A stretch of DNA of 64,000 bases, taken from assembly GCA_019096065.1 (NCBI GenBank), contig JAGUCH010000003.1, positions 5,332,001-5,396,000 on the forward strand. The letters are read 5' to 3'. This document shows positions 52,616 to 63,144 of the stretch, one piece after another (the stretch's first letter is position 1; each line of letters starts with the position of its first letter). The position numbers and the translations under genes are program-made. A model generated the notes under the pieces. The model was not told where the DNA came from. It saw nothing but the letters and a program-made list of their open reading frames with translations, and made no database searches. Source of the DNA: Paracyclopina nana. Lineage: Eukaryota > Arthropoda > Copepoda > Cyclopoida > Cyclopettidae.

Positions 52616-55600
52616 ATGGCGACAACCAAGTCAAAGAAGGCTTTATGTCACCTTGTCTGCCAATCGTCAGCTCAAATTTCCGATGAAGTTCTGACGCAAG
52701 AACTGGAGCGAAATCTGAAGGACTTGCTCGCAGGAATTTTGTCATGGAAAAAGCCGACTTCAGCTTCAACGACGGCCTTTACGAGCAACAAGGGTGTTGC
52801 TAGCAAACTCACAACTTTTATTGTTGAGCTCAGTCGCATCATACAAGTTGAAGAGCCTGCCACTAAATTGATTTTACAAACGTACCTTTCAGGTGATTTG
52901 GCAAACAATTCAATGTTTTCCCTTCTCTAACCGTCGCCCTTTCAGGTGATTTTCGTGGAACTAAAGACTCTCTGAAAAAGCTTGTGAACGACGAACGATG
53001 TCAAAAGCCACTAATGACTGATATATGGCAGTTTCACCAATCGGAAAAGTTGTACTTGTTGCGCGTGCTCAAGGAAATACTGACACAGATTTGCTCAAAA
53101 GAATGTCGGCCAGTTTTCAAGAAGATTTTCCATGATTTGACTACTGGAGAAAATTGCCTGAAGACAAGCTTGAAAGCCCAATTAAGATCATTGTCTGAGC
53201 TCCCAATTCCCGTCAAAGACAAATTTTTCTCAAATGACTTGGTTCAAGCTTGGATTCATTTCAACCTGAGGCTTCAATGTGAAATTTTGCAGATTTTGCT
53301 GCTGTTTTTCCATTACGAGGCCACTTTGAGTAGCCCTGAAGATATCATCGATTTACTGAAGCTTTTTACGAGCCAAAAGTTTGGCTCTCAAAGGTTTCGT
53401 GAACAGTATGTGGTGGACAAAGGCTTGATTGATAACTTGGGCTATCTCGAATCCATCTTGATCGTCTACCTATTGGATTTACCTGGAGTGGCCAACACAT
53501 TTCAAGATTTAGCCGACCTTGATCAACACTCCATTTGGAGCAGTTCAACCGCAGTGTTGGAGTTGGATAGGAGCATTGGAAGCAACCTCGGAAATCTACC
53601 CCCTCATGGACCACCCATGTTGGCCTGGATGTTGTCTCACTATATGGTTGAGCAGCAAATTGGAAAACACAAAAGTCTAGGTATAATTTGATGGAGTGTG
53701 TACTCAATGCATCATTGTAGCTGTGATGATAGATTATGCAGAATCAAACTTTGATGACACTGCAATCATGGGATCTTCTGATTCGTTGAACTTATGAGCG
53801 ATAGTTTCTGTTCTTAGGATGACGACTGATTGCTTTCTTTTATTCTTAGGCGAACAGGCTTTTCAACTTAATGTGATTCAGTATCTGCATGGAGCTTTGT
53901 CGAGCGATGCTCTCAATGCCAACCATGTCATCGTAGCTATAAGCCATGGAGTTGTCTACAGCCTAATATCAGTTTTGGTTACTGCATTTGACCCCTCGAA
54001 GTTCAACAACGATGATCTATTCAACCTGATAATCAAGCTTGTGGGATCCGAGGTAATAGCTGACGTCGTGTGGAAGGAAGGTCTTGATTCACCTTCTGGA
54101 CTGGCCGGTCATCTCGGATCACTCATGACTGAGTTTCCTGCCAATTTCTTGGAGCCCGTGAAGCTTATGGAGTCGATGTCCAAGTCCAGTTCTGACCAAG
54201 TCTTTGATTTCCTCAATGACCGAGATTTGTTTGCTGAAAATGTCGAAGCAGTCCCTGCCCATTTCTTAGGCCAAAAAGAAATGACCTTTGTGAATCTATA
54301 TCCTCGACACAAATTCGGCATTCCCATTCCCAAGGGCGCTTGCAGCTCATCAGACGGAAAATATTACTTGTGGAAGATGAATTACAGTGGATTTAGGATT
54401 TTATTCCACCAAGTTGAGGAGCTCGTTGGGCAACTCCTTCAAGGAGGGGCAAAAAACATATCCAGCGAATTGATGCAGTGTGTCATTCACTCGCTGAACC
54501 TAATGGAAAATCTGCTCAGAAACTCTTCTAGCAAGGTAGCCCATTTACCTGATGATTTACACAAAATAATTCTAAGCAATCCCCTTTTTTATGTTCCAGA
54601 TGATGTCTTCATTTACTGGGAAGTCCTTGCAAGTGCGAAAGTCGTGTCTGGTTTTAGTTGAGAAGTTTGCTCACGTACCAAATCCCCCTTTGCATCTCCT
54701 AGCTTCATGTCTCCGATGCCTGAGCTTGCTTCCTGATGATCCTGAATTATGGAAGAGCCTCACTGATTCTGGCATTTTCCCTCTGAATGGAGATAACCCT
54801 GGAATCATTGGCTCCCTTCTTGCCCAACAGGAATGTGTTTTGGGCGAGTACCCGTTGACCAACGCCTACCTCGATTTGATGCTGAAGCATGGCTCAAATT
54901 TCACTAATTCGGTGTTATTTGTGGTTCAGGAAATTCTTCCCTCTTACCAAAATTGGAGGTTCGCCAAAAACCTCCAGAGAGAGGCTTTCGGGCAAAAAGT
55001 CCTTAGAGTGTGTGCCAACTTTCTGGACCAAATTTGGTCTGCGCTGATGAAACCCTCGCCCAATCAAACGTTAATCAACATTGTCTCAATTGGAGACAGA
55101 GTAATCCAGTCTGCGTTTGAGTCTCAGAACACCTCGGAAACAGGGCTAGGTGTTGAGCTGGCTAAACTAGTCATTCTAGCTCTGGATCTGCTTGAAAAGT
55201 TGCTGAAAGCCAACAAAGCTGACCCTCTTGCAGCCGGTCAACTGGGGAAGGTCATCGGCAGCTCCAATGAGCCCCACTTTCTCCTGATTGTTGCCCATTA
55301 CATCTACCATTTACAAACGCCTGGGTTGGCATTGTCTGCAGTCAACTTCTTATCCACGGTGGCCTCTTTGTTTCCCATGAGTATGCTGGCTTGCCTTGGC
55401 AATGATGCAGAAGCGCTGCGAGACATTTTGATCTACAGACTTGAGTCTCAGACCGAAGATGTGGCTTTGAAGATCGCCATCCTCAACTTTTTCACAGCCA
55501 GTGTTCAGTCTCAGCCTGGCCTCATTCAGCTCCTTTTGAGTGAAGGTGGCTGCTTAAAATCCATCATGTCTCTGCTGTCTCACCTCAAATCACGCGAGGA

Positions 55601-58600
55601 CTCCAATGATGAATTGGAGTCTGTGCATGTCAGCTTGGCCGAGTTTATTCTGGCTCTATGGGATCAAAATTGCTCCATGGCTGTGACGCACTTGAAAAAA
55701 GAGGCAGATTTTTGGAGCTTGCTCACGTGGCCATTGTTTGTTCACCAGAAGCTGAGCACAAAATTGAACGGATTCATTCTGCGCATCATGAGTGCAGACA
55801 TATTTGCCAACGCTCACAATATTGACAAAGACCTGGTTAGGGTGCTTGAAAAGCTATTTGACGAAAAGTCAACTCCAATCCAATCATGGTGCGATTTGAT
55901 GGCGTCAAATAGTCTTGTCCCTCAGGACTTGGATCAAAGTATTTTGTCGGCAGGAAAGGATTCTGCAGACGTGGGCATCTTCCTATTGGCCTCTTGGAAA
56001 ACCCTGCTTATCGTGCTAAGCAAAGTGCAGCCCATATCCATCAGCCCTTCGGTGTGCCACAAGATCACGGATAGTCTGACCAAATCCATCCGCGGCCAGT
56101 TGACTTCCATTCACAGCTGTAATGTGCGCATGACCAACAGCTTGAGCGAAACTAGCTTGATTTTGATGCAACGATGGCAAACCAAGTGCTCTGGAGAGTC
56201 GATGACGGATTTCATGACTACCTACGCGTGTATGATGGACGAGTTTTCTGCAGCTTACGAGGTCTTACATCCCAGAGCAAGAGTGGCTATGCTAGGGATG
56301 GCTGCAGCCGCTCTCAAATTCAGCCAATTCAAAATTGATCAGGAAACTCAAGTATTACTCAGATGGCTCAACGCCTCGTGCATTCTAGGTAACTATTATT
56401 TCGATAAATCAAAAATGCGTAAGGGCGTAGGCTTCAGTGAGAATTGATTCGGCCTTCTTGTTGTCCGCGTCCATAGCTTTCCTTTTCGCTTGAACGTGAC
56501 TGATTTGCTTGACTTCCATGTTCCTTCCGATGAAGACATATGCTAATAATTTTTACCCAGAAATGATTACTTTGAAAGCCAAAAAGTATTTTTTATGTAC
56601 CTATGTAGAACACTATAGAGCCCGCTGCCGAAATGGCTGCTGTCAGTTGGAAAATTTCCGGTAGTTGTAGGTCATAAATTGTGGCTATTTGTCCAGCAAG
56701 GAAGCTTGATAAGCCTTTTGCTATCAAAATGCTCTATCCATTAAGGGTGTTGCTAAATCAATTATTGTAAAGTACCTATGATCCAATTGATAGATCCAGC
56801 AAGAGCTGCCATTGTTCCTACTAGAGTAGGTGGTGCAATTTCAAGACTGTACTTCATGGCTGATATCCAATAGAGAGTTGACACTAAAATATCCAGCAGC
56901 GCCAAACCATAAGCATAATTAGGTGGTGATTGCCTGCGCAAAAATTAGAGAACAACCATCTTGCCATTTTTTCTTTCTTTTCAATTATAACTTACTGGAC
57001 GAACGAAAAAACAAGCAATCTGCCGCATTCACAGATGATTCCAGCGAAGATTATGTGTATGTGTCCCACTTTCTCAACAACATGCTTGGCAAAAGGCAAA
57101 ATTAAAAGCCCAGAAGCTGTGCTCAATGCTGATGTATAGGCTTTTTAGAAATAATAAGGATTATTGCTTTTCACTAAAAAAAGTAACAATTAGCATTACC
57201 AATCAATTGGGATGATGCACCAAGATATTCTGTAAGATAAACGGCGACATAAGTGTCGTGCACTCCCCATAGCAGACCACCGTGAAAAATGATGCCAAAA
57301 AATATCAGCGCTGGCCCACTGATTAGCTGCTTGAGTGATTTTCGGTTTTCTTTCTTTTGCTGCCTTTTCTTTGCAATGTCCGTCTCCTTTGGACCACCTC
57401 CAACTGTTACTTTAAGTTTCAATGAAACAAGCAAGGCCATAAAAAGGCAAGCATCATAAAAATAATAGGCTGCCCTGTAGTTGTTTTCCTCTAAATGAAA
57501 CTTTGAAAACAGAAAGAGCTTTGAAAATACTTTTTGGCTGCATACCATCGCTGCCCTCTTCGGAGTCTACAACCAAGAGGGACGAAATTAAAGGGCCTAC
57601 GGCTGATGCTATTGTCCCGTATAGCACGACCCAAGAGTAGTCTGAACCAAACTCTTTGGACTGTCGAAGAGCTGTTCCATCAAAAGATGTGTAGCATGCA
57701 ATCATCGACATCTGAAAGAGCATTCGAAGCCCAAAGTAGACCCAAAACGTCACTGAATGGCTCCCTTCGCTGATGTAGCACTGTTGGAAAAGGCTTTCTT
57801 CTCCGCTTGTGTAATTGCAAACTTGATACGTATTTACGGTCTCGGCGTTCGTCTCATTGGATATTTTAGCTTGACACATTGAGCCATTGTTGGAATTTGT
57901 CAACACATCAAAAACTAAGTGAAATAATAATAAAAAATGTCCCTCTTTTTTCTTTTTCCAACTTACTTGAAAAGCTTGGTGGGCGATGAAGTACTGTCAA
58001 ATTTGCTTCCTCGTTGTTGCAAAAAACGAGCTCATTCAAAGAAGACCAAAAATTTAAGTCTGTCAAAATTGGGTCTTCCTGGCAGCTTGCAATTGTCACG
58101 TTAGTGATATTGCATGCTAAAGGCCATACAAATTCGTTAACTGTGCTGTGATTGTTGGAGTCACGTCCAATCTGCATCGTTGGAATTTGGAAGCATTCTT
58201 TGTATCTGGGAGTAAAGTCAAATGCAGTCGCTGATACACCAGCTAATATTAGGTTGACCACCAACACTGTATTATATCCAATCTTGTCTCCAATGTAGCC
58301 TATGAAATTGGCGCATGGAAAAGGGACTGATTATAACTGTGCTTAAGTCTTGCCTGCAATTGGTGAGGTCATAAATGTGAATAGCGGTATAGCTCCATAA
58401 ACATAGCTGATATCTTCAATGGACAAGCCTATGTTGCTCATTTGCAATGTCACGTAAGGAAAAATGGACATCACTCCCATGTTCAGAAATGAACCAAATG
58501 CCTTTACTGGCACCATTTTCTTGTTGATTCTCCTGTAGAGGAGTTTAAAAATGTTCACCGTCATCTTGTCAAGCAGTATTTTCGCACTAAACTGATTGAT

Positions 58601-60344
58601 ACTTTTATTGCCTATTTGCGGTCAGAAATGCCCTAATTATCTTTCTCAAGTGATGAAACTGTTGTGTGCTCATTATGTGTAATAATACTATTTTGGATTA
58701 TAATTCGGCTTATTTCTTTCAGTGGAGAAAGCCCTTAGTCATTATGTCGATCCGCGAGAGGCCATACTGAGCTTGGGCCTACTTCGAAGCCTTCTTCATC
58801 GCATCAACGAAGTCAAAGACTGGTATCCCATACTACATCAGAGGTCACTCTTACTGACCGTTTTGAGCTTCACGCACCATGCACTCCGGTCATTTACTTG
58901 CTCCGAAATTGTTCAAGCCAGTTTGAGCCTTTGCCTGATTTTGTCACGGTCTGAACAAGGCTGTCACGGACTCTTAGCCTCGGATCTAGCTCAATGGATT
59001 TGGCTACCCATGTCTACCATCAACAAAAAGCTTGACAAAGACTGGATTCAGGTGTTCAATCTGGCCCTACAATTGGCCATCAATTTGCTAAGAGTGGGCG
59101 AGCAGCACTCACTTGAGCACACGTTGACTGTCGTTGCACTGCTGCAAGACCAATTGAAGGCTTTCCTAACGGGGCCCAAAAATGGAAACTTGGAATTGGC
59201 AAAAATGGACTTGACCGCAACTTCTGCCACCCTCATTAGCTACTTGATGGCTTATTATAAGCAATGGCAGCTTCATCACCCTCAAAGCCTTGGACAGTTT
59301 TACAGGTACTTCTACAAAATGTCATTATGAGTTATTGCATAATATCGCGAATTTTAACTTTCAGCTCAATGACATCACTGCTGCATACTTGCGCCTGTCT
59401 GTTGATAAGACCTTCCCTGCTTAATACAATCATCAGCCAAAAAGCCTCCAATCAAGCTGATTCGAAAGTGATTGCAGAAGAGTTCAAGAGAGTGCGACGA
59501 ATGAGTTCAACCGATCTGGATGACGTGCTCGCACCGACCAATTTGCCTGAAACTGTGAAAATCCAAAATCTGATTCTCGACACCATCAGCTCATGCCTGC
59601 GAATGCTGCTTGCCCTTTCTCCAGATCTCGTGTCATTAGTCACTGATGATATTGTCGATCATGATGCTTTTGAGCAGTTGCTTCAAGTTGGATTTTCAAC
59701 GCCTGCATTTGAACAAGTAATTTCCTTTTTCACCTCTTACCGCCCTATTTTTCAGTATTGATGCAAATTTCGCCATGAATCGACGTTTGCATCATGGGAA
59801 CACTTTCCATGCAAGGCAATGCTGGATCATCGTACTTTTGACAGGTCTATGTTTTTATTTTGTAGGATGAAAGTCAAGCCTTGAGCTATGGTACTGTGAT
59901 ATCAATTTGCAACTTCTCCATACGATCATTGACTCATTGTGAAAGGTCACCTTCTCCCAGCCGTTCGGCATCAGGTACGAGGAGAATCTTCAAATTAGCC
60001 TTGCCTCTTTATTTAGACCTTTCTTTTTCATAGGGTTGCTTCCGATGGACAGAAAACGGCTGTTGATGGTCCTGGAGCAAGGATTGGTGTTGATGCTCTC
60101 TCAAGCGCTGCTGAGCTTGACAAATGACAAGCTGTCGACAAGAGACAAGCAGCTGCTAAGGCGAGAATTAGGAGCTGAACTGGGCTCAGTCAACGAAACG
60201 ATGCGGAGGTATGTGCACCGGGGGACCAAATCGCCTCAGACCATCTCGGGCAGTAGCCCCACCTCATCGTCCAAAGTTCTCACCAAATCAGATGAACAGT
60301 TTATGAAGTTTGTCTCCAACATTGTGCAAAAAGTGTTCAAATAA
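52616..60344 (+). CDS. Nup188: Nucleoporin Nup188
   Basis: Large alpha-solenoid nucleoporin of the inner ring of the nuclear pore (with Nup93). Eight exons (52616-52892, 52946-53680, 53850-54535, 54600-56388, 58723-59305, 59365-59716, 59866-59974, 60034-60344) join in frame to 1,613 aa (fly about 1,711, human 1,749). Evidence: all-helical, Leu-rich composition; DLVQAWIHFNLRLQCEILQI and DGKYYLWKMNYSGFRILFHQ resemble the conserved N-terminal blocks of Nup188; size and termini fit; no FG repeats. Intron 1 is flanked by a 15-bp direct repeat. Intron 4 (56389-58722, 2.3 kb) contains an entire transporter gene on the opposite strand. The stop codon sits inside an AATAAA, and the next reading frame opens 16 bp later. 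Confidence 0.88.
52885..52952. repeat. 15-bp direct repeat at both ends of Nup188 intron 1
   Basis: CCTTTCAGGTGATTT occurs at 52885-52899 over the donor and again at 52938-52952 over the acceptor of a 53-nt intron. Both copies carry the splice-compatible core CAG|GT. Confidence 0.8.
56409..58564 (-). CDS. MFSD6-like major facilitator transporter, nested in a Nup188 intron
   Basis: Eight exons on the minus strand (58564-58354, 58299-57967, 57914-57546, 57490-57200, 57140-56996, 56933-56776, 56714-56601, 56542-56409) join in frame to 584 aa. The N-terminal TM pair with KAFGSFLNMGVMSIFPYVTL and the MFS loop GYIGDKIGYN place it near MFSD6/MFSD6-like proteins. A large Cys-rich, glycosylatable extracellular loop follows TM2 (many NxS/T sites, for example NITNVT and NGSMC), as in that family. 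Further TMs include PALIFFGIIFHGGLLWGVHD and ALLDILVSTLYW. Substrate unknown. Intron 1 has a GC donor (CAG|GCAAGA). The coding span ends 20 bp from the host donor and starts 158 bp from the host acceptor. Confidence 0.88.
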
Positions 60345-60345
60345 A
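60340..60345 (+). terminator. Poly(A) signal over the Nup188 stop codon
   Basis: AATAAA containing the Nup188 stop TAA. Confidence 0.45.
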
Positions 60346-60360
60346 GAATAAGTTGCTCCG

Positions 60361-60672
60361 ATGATCATCTTGCGTCCACAGCTGATTGATGAGAGAGTTG
60401 GAGCTGTGATAAAAGAACAAACAAAAATGAAATTGCCATACAATGATGTGGACTTTAAGGGGTCAATGGTCAAAGAGGCGTTGCTGCGACAGCATCGCAA
60501 GAGATTACAGAATGACATAGCAGCTTCTCGAGCCCAAAGAGCAGCATTGGGCTTGAAATCAGTAACATTTTACCACAAAAAATCTCGCCTTGAAGCTCCC
60601 CCTCCAAGAGAAAGAATGTATCAGCCCAGCCATGATACACCTCTGAGGCAACGCAGCATGCCCAATTCTCGG
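60361..60672 (+). other. In-frame upstream extension of the SDR gene (104 codons)
   Basis: An open frame begins with ATG at 60361, 16 bp after the Nup188 stop, and runs without a stop into the SDR coding sequence. It is basic and hydrophilic (VKEALLRQHRKRLQNDIAAS, then PPPRERMYQPSHDTPLRQRS) with no domain I recognise. It could be a real N-terminal extension, part of another gene's exon, or leader that stays open by chance (unlikely over 104 codons). Confidence 0.4.
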
Positions 60673-61767
60673 ATGGAGTCCAATATCCTTTTGAGAATTG
60701 CAGTGAGGCTTTACAGATACGCGGTCGTGTTCATCGATTTCCAAGTTCTTCTCTTCAAGTGAGCATCCAAATCAGCCTCGCTAGTAAACACTCTTACATG
60801 CTCCTGAATTTTAGCATACTCATAGAATTTGGAATGATCTTCTGGAGGGTGGTGGTGCCAGCCAAACAGCACAGCATCAGTGGTGAAATCGCACTTGTCA
60901 CGGGAGCCGGTCAGGGGATCGGCCGTGCGCTGGCCTTAGAACTGGCCAGAGTGGGAGCAGTTGTCATTTGCGTCGATGTGAGGGAGGACACCAACAAAGA
61001 AACAGCCAAACTGATCCAGGACACCTACTCCGGCATGGCCTTTCCATACGTGTGCGATGTCTCAGTGAGAGAGTCCGTGGAGGAGTTGCAAAAGGCCATC
61101 AAGTCTGAGGTGGGCGACGTGTCCATCCTTGTGAACAACGCGGGAGTCCTCTACTGCCGACCATTTCTGCATCACTCGCCAAGGCAAATCGAAAACATCA
61201 TCCAGACTAACCTGATGGGCCAAATGTGGATGACGCGAGCGTTTCTGCCCCGCATGATAGAGATGGATAAAGGAATGGTCGTCGCTATGTGCTCCATTGC
61301 TGGCCACGCCGCAGCCCCCAATATGGTCCCCTATAGTGCGAGCAAATTTGCTGTCAATGGCCTTTTCGAGTCTTTGAGGCAAGAGTTGAGACAGCTCAAC
61401 CCATCCAACAGCGTTCACATTATGACAGTCTCACCGTTTGTTGTCGAAACTGGCATGGTAAGGGGTGCAACTATTCGCTTTCCAGGTAATAATTACTTGA
61501 TTGATTTTCTCGCATTATCTTCGTGACATTTAAACTATTCAAGATTTGTTGAATATCGTGAGCGCAAAAGATGCAGCTACCAACATCATTGACAATTTAC
61601 GAAGACGCTCCAGCATTGTCTTCATTCCGGGCAGCTATTACTACTTGTACAACTTTGCTCGATTGTTGCCCACTGAAATCCAATGGCTGATCATGGACTT
61701 CATCGATTCAGGAATTGATGTCCATTACGACTGCTTTGATGACACGATGCCGCATCATGCCAGCTAA
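60673..61767 (+). CDS. Short-chain dehydrogenase/reductase (SDR16C / 17-beta-HSD11 / RDHE2-like)
   Basis: Exons 60673-60758, 60815-61485 and 61544-61767 give 326 aa, the normal length for this group; starting at the upstream ATG 60361 would give 430. A hydrophobic N-terminal anchor (FNILIEFGMIFWRVVVP) precedes the classical SDR core: cofactor motif TGAGQGIGR, acidic end of strand 2 (VICVDV) favouring NAD, NNAG, active-site Ser in CSIAGHAAAP, and YSASK. The C-terminus (RRRSSIVFIPGSYYYLYNFA) has the membrane-near hydrophobic segment typical of SDR16C. Members oxidise retinol or steroids at the ER or lipid droplets; the substrate here is not known. It follows Nup188 closely on the same strand. 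Confidence 0.9.
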
Positions 61768-61978
61768 AAGCGTTTTCACCAACTACGAGCAAATTTGCAA
61801 AGTGGAACATTGACATGACCCTATGCTACCAGAATCTGACTATTGACACATTTAAAGAGAAAATACATGCTTGACCCATACACAAGATCTTATCATATAT
61901 TCTCTAAGCATTGAACATATTTGTAGCAAGAAGGAATGATAATTAAATCACAGGCTGAAGATCGATGGTTAAGCAAAC

Positions 61979-62664
61979 TCAAATGTCCAAATTTCGATTC
62001 CAACGTGCGGCGCCAAAGTAGTCGACCAGGCCACGAGGAATTATTTCAACACACAAAAAAGATACAAAAAGAAAACCGACCAGGTTAATCAAGATTACGA
62101 AAATGAAAATTGGTGGGGCTCGAGGGACAATTTTGCAAGGTCTCCCAATCGCCAAAATGTGAACAGAAGCCTCAACTGGAGAACTATCAAGAACTGATGA
62201 GTCGGAGTAAAATTTGCATTCGCAAATCGCCTTTCTACAAGCGCAGTCAGCCGTAAAATTGTCATTACCAAAGAAGAAATTCTCGCTTGATGTAGCTTTC
62301 ATTGCAACTGTCGCCCCGAAAATTGAGGGACTCTGAAAAAATGAAAAAATAAGAGAACTTGAAGGAATTCTGCATTTGTGCAATGGACACCTACCGTTTG
62401 AATGGCGTCCTCAGGAGAGATTTTTCCAAATTCAAGTGCTTGGCTGTCGCGACTTAACCAACGGCTAGAGTTATGGTAAATTCCAGATTCGGTCGCATCA
62501 GGGTATAGCAGGGTCGTTTCAGCGACATCTTGGACGAAGTCAGCCTTTAATACTTGAATGTAGCCAAATCCATAGACACCTAGACATTGTCGAGTTAGAG
62601 CCAGAGCAGTGAAAGCTAACACCAAAATCATAGCTTTCATTATTCTCGCTTCATTATTACGCAC
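61979..62664 (-). CDS. Unknown single-pass membrane protein with signal peptide
   Basis: Two exons (62664-62395, 62332-61979; 62-nt intron) encode 207 aa, or 199 aa if translation begins at the second Met (62640), which fits the signal peptide better (MKAMILVLAFTALALTRQC). The ectodomain of about 120 residues has possible N-glycosylation sites (HNSSR, DNFTA) and a Cys cluster (CACRKAICECKF). One TM segment near the C-terminus (FIFVILINLVGFLFVSFLCV) leaves a cytoplasmic tail of ~20 residues. I recognise no family. It lies about 140 bp from the predicted end of a transposon that may occupy its promoter. Confidence 0.65.
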
Positions 62665-62828
62665 TTGAATTGTTGAATTAATTCAAGAAAATGACAAGAT
62701 GGAAGACGTTACAACTTGCACCGAATGACGGTCGACGGAACACGGAACGGAAGAGAGACCCCACCAGAATTTTGAAAACGTGAATGTTACTTATTGTGAC
62801 GTGTCACTGCCGTGGGGAAATGAAGCGT

Positions 62829-62941
62829 GTACGTTTGTTTTACGTAACGTATACAGACGTGATTGTAGCGTAATTAGATGGCGTATACGTTTGTTTTTTA
62901 AGTCAGTCTCACGTTACGTATACTTAATGTGATTGATGCGT
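62829..62941. repeat. Degenerate direct repeats with ACGTATAC cores
   Basis: Two related blocks share TACGTTTGTTTT, ACGTWACGTATAC and GTGATTGWWGCGT in the same order; the second has about 16 extra bases. Further GTACGTT words occur near 62956 and 63051. They are probably transposon subterminal repeats. Confidence 0.6.
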
Positions 62942-63144
62942 GAGAAACATCCCTTGTACGTTACAAATCAAGTAAGATATATTTAACGTATACATTAACC
63001 ATTTTTCATCTTTCCAATCTTTTTTTTTTGAGCAGTGCACATTACTTGTACGTTTCGTCAAAACCCTTCGCTCGCTATCTTGCAAAATGTGTAATATTAA
63101 TTTTTTTTTTTGTAAGTGTATTTGCAACATATTTTACATTTTAT

